Source: Canna indica (lineage: Eukaryota; Streptophyta; Magnoliopsida; Zingiberales; Cannaceae). Taken from it: a stretch of DNA of 64,000 nucleotides. The notes beneath the pieces were generated by a model. The model worked only from the letters and a program-made list of their open reading frames with translations, had not been told where the DNA came from and made no database searches. Location of the stretch: NCBI GenBank assembly GCA_034359265.1, contig CP136895.1, positions 40,442,001 through 40,506,000 on the forward strand, read 5' to 3'. A program made the translations under genes and the position numbers. Positions 54,921-64,000 of this stretch are shown here, piece after piece (the first letter of the stretch is position 1; every line of letters begins with the position of its first letter).

Positions 54921-56223
54921 ACTGGATCATGGTGCTTGATATGGCAGAGGTGTGCATGCAGGTTTTGGAAATTGGCCACCGTTCCACGTATACGATGCAT
55001 CCGGGGGTCACTAAAATGTATCGAGACTTAAGGCAGCACTACTAGTGGAAGGGCATGAAAAGGGAGGTAGCAAAGTTCGTATCCAAGTGTTTGGTCTGCC
55101 AGCAAGTGAAAGTCGAACACCTGAAACCCGCGAGGCTGCTTCAGAACCTCGAGGTCCCCAAGTGGAAGTGGGAGAAGATCACCATGAATCTAGTAACTCG
55201 GCTGCCTAAGTCAAGAGGCGGGTTTGATTCCATTTGAGAGGTAGTGGATCGGTTGACTAAGACCGCGCACTTCATTCCAGTCAAAACAATATTTTCTATT
55301 GAGCAGTACACCAGATTATTTTTAGACAGGATCATGGCGTACCATGGTACCCCAGTGATGATCATATCAGATCGAGGTACCCAGTTGACAACTCGGTTTT
55401 TGGCAGTCATTCCAGGAGGCCTTGGGTACTTAGGTACGGTTCAGCACGGCTTTCCACCCACAAACGGATGGGCAGTCCGAGAGAACCATCCAGACACTAG
55501 AAGACATGCTGAGGGCATGCGTTCTGGACCTGGCTAGCAATTGGGAGAAACACCTGTCGTTGATAGAATTTGCCTACAACAATAGCTATCATAGTAGCAT
55601 TGGTATGGCCCCTTTTGAGGCCTTATATGGGCAGAGATGCATATGACCAGTGGGCTAGTTTGAGGTGGGAGAGGCTCTCATGGAAGGCCCTGATCTTGTT
55701 GAGGAGGCGGTAGAGAAGGTGAAAATGATAAAAGAAAGGTTATTGATAGCTTAGGGTCGCCAAAAGATGTATGCTGATAAGAAGGCCAAATAATTGGAGT
55801 TCATGGAGGGCGACCTAGTGTTTCTGAAGGTCTCCCCCATGAAAGGGGCTGTTCGGTTTGGGAAGAAAGGGAAGTTGAGCCCTAGATTCATTGGGCCATT
55901 TCCCATTCTCGGGCGGAGGGGCGCTGTGGCCTATGAGCTGGCCTTGCCGCCTAGCATGAGCAGAGTTCACCCTATTTTCTATGTGTCGATGCTTAGGCGA
56001 TATGTGAGAGATGAATCGCATGTAATTGAACCTTCTGTGGTTGAGGTGGATTTAGTAGTCTCGTATGAGGAGAGACCGGTAGAAGTTCTTGACCGTCAGA
56101 TCAGAAAGTTAAGGTCCAAGTAAATCCCCTTGGTGAAAATCAGGTAGGAGCACCACTCTGGGTAGGAATCTACCTGGGAGGTGGAGCAGGACATAAGAGA
56201 ACACTACCCTTCCTTGTTTGAAG
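54921..56223 (+). pseudogene. Gypsy integrase with GPF domain and chromodomain remnant
   Basis: The HHCC zinc finger (GHRST…MHPGVTKMYRDLRQHY, a TAG, then CLVCQQVK) spans 54965-55105. The DDE core follows: VVDRLTKTAHFIP, IISDRGTQLTTRF, and, after a frameshift near 55410-55470, the continuation AYNNSYHSS. The C-terminal RFIGPFPIL (GPY/F module), HPIFYVSMLRRYV and a chromodomain-like end (STWEVEQDIREHYPSLFEE, about 56166-56222) complete it. In chromoviruses the last part directs integration to heterochromatin. Stops at 55043, 55235, 55644, 55656, 55752 and after 56123 inactivate it. Confidence 0.9.
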
Positions 56224-56267
56224 AGCCGGTAAGTCCTTATGATTCAACAAAATTCGAGGACGAATTT

Positions 56268-56284
56268 CCCTTAAGGGGGGAAGG
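56268..56284 (+). other. Polypurine tract of the gypsy element
   Basis: CCCTTAAGGGGGGAAGG directly precedes the 3' LTR. The preceding ACGAATTTCCCTTAAGG matches the LARD-like element before 32743. Confidence 0.85.
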
Positions 56285-56285
56285 T

Positions 56286-57733
56286 TGTAATACCCGGGGT
56301 TTTCTAATATAGAAATTTCATTGGTGCAGCCTATCGGATCGGGAACTAGCCAAGCTGGATCGCGAGATCGCCGCAGTAGTAGGTATAATTTTAATTTTAG
56401 ACCCATTGTTGACGTTTGTGGAATGTATGTGTTGGTTGACTGAAGTTGGATTGAGATCGGGTTCGCGGGTGGAGTCGGGGCTCAATTCAAATTTAGATGG
56501 AGTCGAATGAGGGGGTTTAAGTGAAGAGGGGCATTATTGTCAAAAAAAGGGGAAATAAACCCCTCACCCCAAGCCGCACGCAGCCCGAGGTGAGGAGGGG
56601 AGGAGAAGGGAAGCTTTGGGGCGGCGCCGGATCTGCCTCGTCGTCGGAGAAATCGATATCGTCTTTGGGCCAAGGAGGCCGGTTTAATTACTTAGATAAT
56701 TTGGCAAATTGGTTTGCTTAAATTCCTTCTCTGTATCATACTGTTATATATGTTACCTTATCGGGGATTTAAGTGGAGGTTCGGAAGAACCGCTCACTGA
56801 GTTCCTCGTGAACTCACAATTTGTTGTTTTCTTTTGTAGAGCCCGACCAGTGAGGTACGACTTGGTGGCATGGTGCAGGTGGAGGGCAGGTGGAGGCACA
56901 GATCTTGTAGCTAAGATTGGCAACGGATCAGATACGGTGCAGATACCGCATTATTCGTATCCGCACCCCATATCCGCACATCCGTATCCGCTACGAATGT
57001 GAATATGGATATCCATATCCGCACCACTTCAAATGCGGATATCTTCGCCCCATCCGTATCCGCACCGTATTTAATAAAAAAATATTAAAATAATATATTT
57101 AGTTCAAAAATTAATAAATTACCAATTCATTGATCCAAAACAAATATATAATATACTTTAAAATTCATCTTGACATGAAATTACCATAGAGCTCTTATAT
57201 ATATTAATAACTTATATGAGCAAAATAGTAATTCAAAGACGCGGATAGGCGGTGCGGATACGGTGCGAATACGGTGTGGATCCACAGTCATATCTGTATC
57301 CGCACCGTATCCGCGTGGATATAAATTTTCTAAATCTATATCTGTATCCATATCCATTTTTACTTGCGGATATGGATCAGATACGGTGCAAATGCGATTT
57401 TTAGTTGGCGGATGCGGATAAAATTGCCACCCCTACTTGTAGCAAGCGTCCATATAGTCGTAATCGTGTTGTTTAGGTTGTTGGTCATGCACTGAGTAGT
57501 CTTTTGTAAAACATTTACTGTTTTCAAAACTTGAAATGTTTGAATTGAAAATTTGAGTTACTTCCTTTAAACTTAAAACTGTTTTGAATTTAATAAAGTT
57601 GTCGACGTTTTATTTCATGATTCTCTGTTGGTTCAGTGTTGATTCTTTATGTGATTTGTTAGTGCATGTGGTAGGCTTCGGGGTATTGACACATGCCCTG
57701 ATCGGTCACGCGACCCTGAGTTGGGGCGTGACA
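56286..57733 (+). repeat. 3' LTR of the gypsy element, with deletion and MITE
   Basis: It matches the 5' LTR at both ends. At about 56662 (GATATCGTCTTT) it jumps to the part corresponding to 45585 of the 5' LTR, losing about 1.4 kb that includes the candidate donor and hairpins. The acceptor hairpin (56798-56816) and CAG-like site (TTTTGTAG, AG at 56838-56839) are kept. A 524-bp hAT MITE is inserted at 56912. Without it the LTR is about 0.92 kb. Confidence 0.9.
56912..57435. mobile_element. hAT-like MITE, 524 bp, perfect 8-bp TSD
   Basis: CTTGTAGC flanks both sides (56904-56911, 57436-57443), as expected for hAT. Termini: TAAGATTGGCAA on the left and, complemented, TAGGGGTGGCAA on the right, the latter being the usual plant hAT end. 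Sub-terminal regions are filled with GCGGAT/ATCCGC units (GGATATGGAT, GTATCCGCACC) in both orientations around an AT-rich centre. Non-coding. The 5' LTR of the same gypsy element has the empty site. Confidence 0.92.
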
Positions 57734-58219
57734 TCTAGGTTGTTAGGTCTTGAAATTGGATGATTGCCTTTGTATTTGAGGCTTAATTCCACCGGTGTAA
57801 ACGTAGTTTACTAGGATTAGTTGAGTTGTCCCTTAGGGTTGAGGTGGAAGAGTGCTCTCGGTAAGAAGGCGGAGACTTCTGAGTGTGGAAGTGCCTTAGG
57901 TGGAGAGCGAGACTCTTCGGGTCAAAGTCCTAGTTGTAAGGAAAATAAGATTAATCTAGTAAAGTTAGTTTGGAAATCCTAAGCAGGGTACTTATGTAGT
58001 GGAGTAGGCATTAGGGTCGAACCACTATAAATCATTGTGTTAGTATTGCTTTCTTTGTGTATCACATTGCTTATCATTTATATTTTGCTTCCGCTTACTA
58101 CTCAATTTGTGAATTGCCTAAGTAGTTTAAAAGAAATGATTAAAACCAGAATTTAGGCTAATTGATTTAGTTAACACACTATTCACCCCCCCTCTAGTGT
58201 AGGCCATTTCACCAACATT

Positions 58220-58231
58220 TGGTATCAGAGC
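58220..58231 (+). other. Primer-binding site of copia element C
   Basis: TGGTATCAGAGC, a perfect tRNA-iMet PBS, two bases after the LTR end at 58217. Confidence 0.9.
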
Positions 58232-58269
58232 GGGTCCGTAGCTTGATACTTCACCATTTCTTCTACACT

Positions 58270-59591
58270 TTGCTTTGATCCGAAAAATAGCACTAGGGAG
58301 TGTAGCGTCTATACCACCTAGGTTCAATGAATCAAACTTTGTTCTTTAGAAGTATAGGATGTACACCTTCTTAAAGACTCAAGATTTAAGTGTTTTTAAC
58401 ATGGTAAAAATTAAATATATTGAACCTAAGGAAGACATGAATGCATGGACCCAAGAATAAATTGATATGTTTGAATTAAATGCTAAAGCTACAAATTGCA
58501 TATTTTGTTCTTTGGAAAATAATGTCTTTGAAAAGATCATGCATTGTACTTTCGTATTCGATATTTGGGCTACCTTAAACATGCTTTATAATTATGCAAA
58601 AATTGAAGAGCTCAATACGTTTGATGAGGGGAGTGATGACAATTGTCATCCACCCAATACTAATATGGTTTTTGAAGCTCATAGTACCTCTAGTCATAGG
58701 AGCACTAAAAATCAGAAAAGGAAGATGATTTGCCATGTGTGCAAAGAAAAAGAGCATGTGAAGAAGAACTGCCCTACCATGAAGAACAAGGCAAAGAAGA
58801 GGTCAAATGCTTCCACATCCTCATTCCACTCAAGTGAAGCATCCTCTTGCCATGATTATGAAGTCATCTCAAAAGAATGCCTCATGAATGATAACAATGA
58901 GATACACTCCTCTCCTTCTAGTCATGTTAATAATAATGATAGTATTAACTCATCTAGCTCTCATGATTTTGATGAATTGATAGATGAGTATAAAAATATG
59001 CATGTCTTGCTTTTGAAAAAGGATAAAGAAAACAAAAAGATTAGAAATGAGAATTCTAGACTTAGTTCAGACATGCATGCTTTAGAATTAGAAAATGAGA
59101 AATTAAAATCTAGCTCATTTGACTCTTGTCATGATACATTAAAACTTGAGCATAAAGACTTAAAGCTTGAAAATGAAAATTTAAAAAATGGTTTCAAAAT
59201 TGAGAATGAGATTTTGATAAATGAAAAGTCAAGAATCAAAAAGGAAAATTATACGTTGAAATTTCAAATGCACGCTTTATATAAATCCATGGATGACTTG
59301 AAAAGTGAAATTTTAGTATTGACTAAAAAGGTTAATGAATTTACTAAAATTCCATCCTTCAAGACTTCTAGGAAGAGAAATGATACATTGAATACTCATG
59401 CTTCTCATAGTTATCAGGCTAAGTATTTAACATCTAGACCTCATATTCATAAGAATGATAAAAACAAGAAGTTCCATGAATATTATTTTTGTTGTGGTAT
59501 ATATGGTCATGCTATCCATGATTGTGCATTTAAAAAAAATCCAAGTGTAGTTAAGACACTTTGGATTCCTATGCCAACTCACCCCCAATGA
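58270..59591 (+). pseudogene. Copia C gag (UBN2 type) with two zinc knuckles and a long coiled coil
   Basis: The N-terminal part (58270-58466) matches gag B (PPRFNESN, RMYTFLKT) but has a stop at about 58347 and one near 58457. From 58467 a 374-codon frame is open: MHCTFVFDIWATLNMLYNY, knuckle 1 CHVCKEKEHVKKNC, a Ser-rich linker, about 120 residues of charged coiled coil (LELENEKLKSS, LEHKDLKLENENLKN), and knuckle 2 YYFCCGIYGHAIHDC (first Cys replaced by Tyr). It ends TLWIPMPTHPQ and stop. No protease, integrase or RT follows. The product would be a capsid protein. Confidence 0.85.
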
Positions 59592-61653
59592 CTCAAAATC
59601 ATTTGGGTACCAAAAGTTTCTTGTTTTCTTGTAGGGGGAGCTACCACACAAGGTTAAGAAAAAGAGATGTGTTGAAGTTGGCCAAGAATTGAATGAAAAT
59701 CCTTACATGGTTGCAACTTCAAGTTTTTCACCTAGATGCCTTTGGAAATGAAAGTTGTCATCTAAAAGGTTTGGTATCATCTCTTAACTTCAATTAATCC
59801 ATTAATAGTTAGAGTTCATGATACTTGCTTAGATTGATTGTTTTCCCGCTCAAGATATGCTTTCAAAAATATTTTTGATTTTTGATTTCCGATCTCTTCG
59901 GAGACCTATGTAGCCTATAATGTGCTAATATGACCTTACGGTTATAAATCGTAGGCTAATTGTGGTCTTTCGGTTTTTAACCAATAGGAAGGGTTGAAAA
60001 TCTTATTTTTCAAATATTTCATATTTTGAGATCTCCTGATTCATTTTGTTATCATAAATGATTTATTTAAAAATGAATCTATGCTATTTAGTGAAGTTGA
60101 ATTTGAAAAGTGATACTTGGTTTTTTTTCACTTCGCTATTTAGTTTGATCGCTTGCATGTAGCAGCGTTGGTTTTATTTTCTACTAATGAAGATTGCTTG
60201 CAAGTCATAAAAAAAATTGAATGGAAGACTATTCTAAGGAAAATAGAAAATGAAATGAAGTTTGGCTAAATTCACATGGATGGTGTATGTTTTTGGTTAT
60301 TTCATATTTCTAGTCTAATAACCAATTTTCATCGTTGATTAATGTCTCTATACTCATGATTGAAATAACATCGAAAAATGATTGAAATTTCATGAGTAGG
60401 TAAAATTTTGATAACTTAGGCAATTTCATAATATCTTGATTGAATGAAACTTGCCATAGGTTAGAACTTGTCATTAGAGACTTCCTTTTAAAGTCCAAAC
60501 TCATGAAACATGTTTGGATATATACATGATATGCTTCTAGGTGTTTAAACTTGAAAAACCATGTGTAGATAGACAAAGTGATAACTAGATTACTTTAGGG
60601 GGGGCATTCTTGAAAAGTTTGACCTAAGTCAGTAAATTAACTTAGAAATTTTATTTTGAGCCCAAATTTCACAAACATGTTTAGATTTAATCATGTTAGG
60701 TGTATATGTGTCTAAGTTTGAAAAACCATGAGTAAATGATCAAATTTGATACTTAGCAATTTCATGTTATCTTGCTTATGTTTGAATGAAATTGTGCTGG
60801 GTTGATATTTTGACCAAATGATATTATTTTCATCTCAAACTTAATATACATGTTTTAAATGATCATACTTTGGTATCTAGAAAGTTTGAATGAAATATGA
60901 AAATGTTTAAAAAATGACTTATATTTATAAAAATGCCACTAACTCAATAAATTTTAGAAAAATGCAGAAAATAATTTTTTATTGATTCTTGAATCTGCAT
61001 ATTCCTTGAAAAATCCAGTTTATGGCATGAAAATTTCGAAAATCTTGAGCATGCATGTGATTTGATTTGGATTTTTGAAATTGGATTTCGAAACTTTAAA
61101 GTATCGTTCTTCGCAAGTACTCATTTTTCGATACTTTGGATTTTCGCCGAAATCTTTAATCGAGACTTCAGGTATGATATTTCAAATTCACTTATGGTAT
61201 CGTTCTACTTATTTGATGAGATTTTGTTTACTTAATCGATACATGAAAATATCTATACTTAATTAAGCTTAGACATGATTTCTAGACTTGGAATTTATTT
61301 ATTAGATAATGTTATCATGTATGGCTTAGTCTCTTATTCGATGTCTTGTTTTCATCCCTTGATGTCTTATTTTCATCCATTGAGTTGGTTGGCTTTGATT
61401 TTAATGAAAAATAATCTTTTGAAGTCTCAACTTTGACTTTTGATTGATTTTTTCGTCCTTTTTTATTGATGTCAAAAGGGAGAAAAATATAGGTAAAATG
61501 GAAGAAAATATAGAAAAATCATGCATATAGATAAGGGGTTTATTTTCAAAGATATGCATGTTGATAGGGGGAGAAATCCCTTAGTTGATATCCTTTGTAC
61601 TTTAATATATATATTTTCTTAAGGATGTTTGTCATCATCAAAAAGGGGGAGAT
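59592..61653 (+). other. Non-coding interior of copia C, ending in polypurine tracts
   Basis: Two kilobases without pol similarity, where a normal copia element carries about 3 kb of pol. The region aligns with 48541-50959 (complement) of copia B. Short AT-rich frames are not coding. Near the end, ATGTCAAAAGGGAGAA (61470), TAGATAAGGGG (61529), TGATAGGGGGAGA (61562) and AAAAAGGGGGAGA (61640-61652) reproduce the multiple PPT-like runs of copia A1. This shows that C derives from an A1-like parent by loss of pol. Confidence 0.75.
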
Positions 61654-61698
61654 TGTTGGCCTAAGATTTTCTACCTTGGTCTTAATCTCGGTTTTGAT
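61654..61698 (+). repeat. First 45 bp of the 3' LTR of copia C
   Basis: TGTTGGCCTAAGATTTTC…CTCGGTTTTGAT matches the start of the LTR at 54050 (complement) almost perfectly, then is cut at about 61698 where GATAACAAA is expected. The rest of the LTR is not in the window. Confidence 0.85.
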
Positions 61699-62349
61699 AT
61701 TGGTTTTTTATAAAATAAAAACAACATCTTCGTTAAAATAATTAATTTTTTTTTTCTAAAAGATAATATTATATATTTAATATTACTTATATTATAAATC
61801 GAGTTGGGATGGGACAATCCCGATTTCTTTTGTTTCATCCCGGTCTCGTCCCAGTTTTTAATCGGGACGAACATATTTGTCCCGATCCCGTCCCGATTTT
61901 GAACTGGGACGAGATTTATCCCGACTTTTCGGGTCGGGCCGGACCAGGACGGGCGGGACGTCCCGACCCGTGCTTACCCCTACTAAATATATAAACATGC
62001 CATTGTTTTTTTCAAAATAAAATCCAAAATAAATCACCTTAATTGGTAAAAAGTTTGCTCAATTTTAATATATTTTTAAATATTATAGTTATTTGTAAGT
62101 AAATTAAAAAAAATATCATGTAATTTTTTATATTTATTAGGAAAAATAATTAATTAAATTTTAGTTTTGGTCCCCACAGTTTCCTCCAATTTTGGTTTTA
62201 GTCCCCATAGTTTATAAAATTTTGATTTTAGTTCATATAGTTTACAGAGTTGGTCCCTGCAGGCTCCACGTCAGCATTATCCAGTCAACACATATTATCC
62301 ACGTCAGCACCGTTTAAACCTTATTTGACGGTAGGGATTAAAACCTAAA
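61699..62349. repeat. Short repeats between two LTR remnants; no gene
   Basis: 61699-61800 and 61990-62150 are AT-rich and unassigned. 61800-61985 is packed with GGGATGGGACAATCCCG, GTCCCGATCCCGTCCCGA and GGGACGTCCCGACCCG palindromes and ends (complement) TAGGGGTAAGCACGGG. That resembles a hAT-type MITE end, but its partner end is not seen. 62155-62342 repeats the phrase TTTTGGTTTTAGTCCCCATAGTTT with CCACGTCAGCA motifs and ends GGTAGGGATTAAAACC, a widespread plant repeat possibly of Mutator type. Both labels are tentative. Confidence 0.4.
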
Positions 62350-64000
62350 CGAAAGTAAAGTGCGGAAATAACATTTTAAGTTCAACAATTCAAAAGTTCA
62401 GATACAATAAAGTCTGAAATAAATGACATAAATGCCCTCAGGGCTATAACTCCAAATCAAACTAATACAAGTGCATGACTACTACCATAAGACTCGACTA
62501 CGACCCTATCTAGGACTGCTATGAGATCATGCGGCTCATCTGCCCTCCAGCGGCGCCAAGTGCATCCAACTAACCTCACCGGTCAGGCTCTGCCAAACAG
62601 AAATCAAACGGCAACGGGTGAGTTCAAAGAACTCGGCGAGCGGTTCTACCAACCCTCACCAATAAACATCACAGAGATAATAAGAATGTAAATCTATCTC
62701 TACAGAAAGGTATAGTCACGAAGGCGTGACTTTTAACAGGCCAACAGGCCACACATGCCTCAAGGCATCTAACCCTCCAAGAGTGGAGAAACATCAGGCC
62801 GAAGCCTACCATGCCCGAAGGCAACAAGACATACTATGATAATCGGGAAGGCCCTCTGATCTTATCCTAGTATAAGGAACCTCAGGAGCAATCGGGAAAG
62901 GCCCTTCGAACTTGCTCTGCAAGACGTGAAACCACAAGAGTAATTGGGCAGGCCCTTCGAACTTACTCTTCTAAGACATCATATTAATAATCGGGAAAGG
63001 CCCTCCGAACTTATTCCTCTAAAAATCACCTCAGGGATAATTGGGTAGGCCCTCTGAACTTATCCCATGAGGCCAAACCAGAACAATCGGGAAAGGCCCT
63101 CCGAACTTGTTCCGCAGGTTAGAAATTAGTCATCCAACATCCTGGGCTTAGCCCGCAATCCGACTCCTAATCGAGCCGCTCCACAATTCGCAATGATATG
63201 GCGCATCATGACCTAAGTCAAGACTCTCTTACGGTGTCCTAGGGGTGTCCTCATTAGGAAGCGTCTCAACACTCTATAACTGACCCCTATCTCTTAGATC
63301 CGTAATGTCATGAACCCGTGTGTTTTTATTTCATGCATACTTTATAAGTGGTTCATAACAAATTATGTTCACCCTTAACCCAATTTTAATTATGTAATTA
63401 AAATTTAGTTCACCAAGATTAGGGTTTTATTTTAGGTTACTGTTTTGCCCAGAACTGATGTGTCTAACCCGAATCTAGTCTCCAAAGTATGTCCTATGTT
63501 TCCAAACTTTGTTTTTTGGTCGAAACGATAGGTTACACAACTATATTCACAGAAATACACACACTACAACAAATAATCTAAAAACAGCACAGATTCAACA
63601 TCTCAGCATAAAATTCCAACAACATACAATTTCAACATATCATGAAATTAGATCTGAAAATTTACAGAAATTAGCTCCTTAATTATCTTTAGGACAGAAT
63701 ACTAATCTCAATATTTATTTCACAGAATTCATATTTTTTTAATCAAGATTTTAAAAAAAGAATCTAAATGCCTTAATCAAGAAATAACATCAAGATTAAA
63801 AAATCTCCCTTCTCAAGAATCCCCATGACATAAATTACAAGATCTTGATCATTATCATGATTTCTACCCATAAATCATAGATTTAATCCAAGCATGCAAT
63901 CCACATATCAAGAACTCAAATTAGGAGAAAAGAACAAGATTTTCATGTCAAGAAAACAAGAAGGCTCATTCGGGCTTTTCATCTAACACCTTGAGGGCGA
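62350..64000 (-). repeat. Gypsy LTR, minus strand, cut by the window end
   Basis: It aligns with the solo LTR 11419-14569 from about its base 150 on (GTGCATGAC…GACTCGACTAC, GCTCATCTGCCCTCC, AACGGGTGAGTTC). The first part with the TGTCACGCC terminus is missing at the left. On the minus strand the acceptor TTTGGCAG (62591-62590) is preceded by the stem GAGTTC-TTT-GAACTC (62620-62634). A donor CCCTCAAG|GTGTTAG stands at 63989. A six-unit hairpin array lies between them (62838-63113). No gene. Confidence 0.85.
62838..63113 (-). repeat. Six-unit hairpin array with paired substitutions, second copy
   Basis: Units: GATAA/TTATC, GAGCAA/TTGCTC, AGAGTAA/TTACTCT, AATAA/TTATT, GGGATAA/TTATCCC, GAACAA/TTGTTC. 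Each surrounds a core like TCGGGAAAGGCCCTCCGAAC. The arms differ between units but remain complementary. Position and core are homologous to the array at 12089-12480. Confidence 0.8.

Larger units (their letters stand above)
43756..57733 (+). mobile_element. Ty3/gypsy chromodomain element (Tekay/Del-like), nested, decayed
   Basis: The element has 5' LTR (43756-46119), PBS, gag, protease, RT, RNase H, integrase with chromodomain, PPT and 3' LTR (56286-57733) in canonical order. Flanks are CCTAG (43751-43755) and TCTAG (57734-57738), a 5-bp duplication with one change. It sits in the 5' LTR of copia C. A copia fragment (48536-54050) replaces part of its RT, and a hAT MITE sits in its 3' LTR. 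The polyprotein has at least a dozen in-frame stops. LTR termini TGTAATACCC…GGGGCGTGACA and a chromodomain-like C-terminus place it among chromoviruses. Confidence 0.95.
40697..58217 (+). repeat. 5' LTR of copia element C, interrupted by two nested insertions
   Basis: LTR pieces are 40697-41120, 43365-43755 and 57739-58217. They start TGTTGGCC and end CCAACA, immediately before the PBS. The order of the pieces is confirmed by the uninterrupted relative at 52430-54050: the text after CTTGTGAA(A/G)AC continues with GGTTGTTAGGTCTTGAAATTGG exactly across the gypsy insertion. Rejoined, the LTR is about 1.3 kb. Interrupting elements are a solo gypsy LTR (41121-43364) and a whole gypsy element (43756-57733). 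It carries the GATC/GTCGAC palindromes and a TATA box at 43474. Confidence 0.9.

Noticed and set aside
61800..61985. Complete hAT MITE
   Set aside because: One end resembles a hAT terminus, but no partner terminus or 8-bp duplication is visible, so it is listed only as a repeat.

Overview
This is a plant (almost certainly angiosperm) repeat-dense window. Every protein-coding trace is a transposable element or a gene fragment: Ty1/copia and Ty3/gypsy retrotransposon proteins, three En/Spm (CACTA) transposons with TNP2 and TNPA-like genes, MITEs with plant-type target-site duplications, spliceosomal GT-AG introns and tRNA-iMet primer-binding sites. No intact host gene, rRNA gene or tRNA gene was found. 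The species cannot be named from the sequence.

Layout. 1-2.26 kb: 3' end of a Ty1/copia element (A1: RNase H fragment, polypurine tracts, 3' LTR). 2.26-5.76 kb: internal stub and 5' LTR of a minus-strand LTR element (E). 5.76-8.02 kb: minus-strand copia element D (broken gag, PBS, LTR). 8.07-10.28 kb: a solo copia LTR with a perfect 5-bp target duplication, carrying a 1-kb MITE. 10.3-14.8 kb: a fragment of a 'putative gypsy type transposon' protein, split by a 3.15-kb solo gypsy LTR (perfect TSD TTTAG). 14.8-26.2 kb: CACTA1, a decayed copy with a complete 7.1-kb CACTA2 (TSD ATT) nested in it. 26.2-27.4 kb: AT-rich tandem repeats. 27.4-33.35 kb: a non-autonomous gypsy derivative (LARD-like) with a 4.4-kb non-coding interior. 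33.35-40.7 kb: CACTA3, whose TNP2 gene is interrupted by one stop codon, followed by a RhoGDI exon and an exon series from an unknown gene. 40.7-61.7 kb: a gag-only copia element (C) whose 5' LTR holds a solo gypsy LTR and a 14-kb chromodomain gypsy element. That gypsy element in turn holds a copia fragment (B) in its reverse transcriptase and a hAT-type MITE in its 3' LTR. 61.7-64 kb: short repeats and a further gypsy LTR cut by the window end.

How the parts work together. The elements form autonomous/non-autonomous pairs. Copia A1 (with pol) shares its 3' region with the gag-only family B/C. The chromodomain gypsy element shares LTR termini, PBS and PPT with the coding-free LARD. CACTA2 and CACTA1 share both gene modules and a conserved foldback.

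The most interesting signal is structural. The gypsy LTRs share a candidate intron: a GT donor, a hairpin just before a pyrimidine-rich CAG acceptor, and arrays of short hairpins inside it. The stems differ between repeats and between LTR families through paired changes that keep base pairing. Similar paired changes occur in a foldback upstream of the CACTA TNP2 gene and in inverted repeats around LTR TATA boxes. These are readings by eye; folding, covariation and RNA data would decide them.
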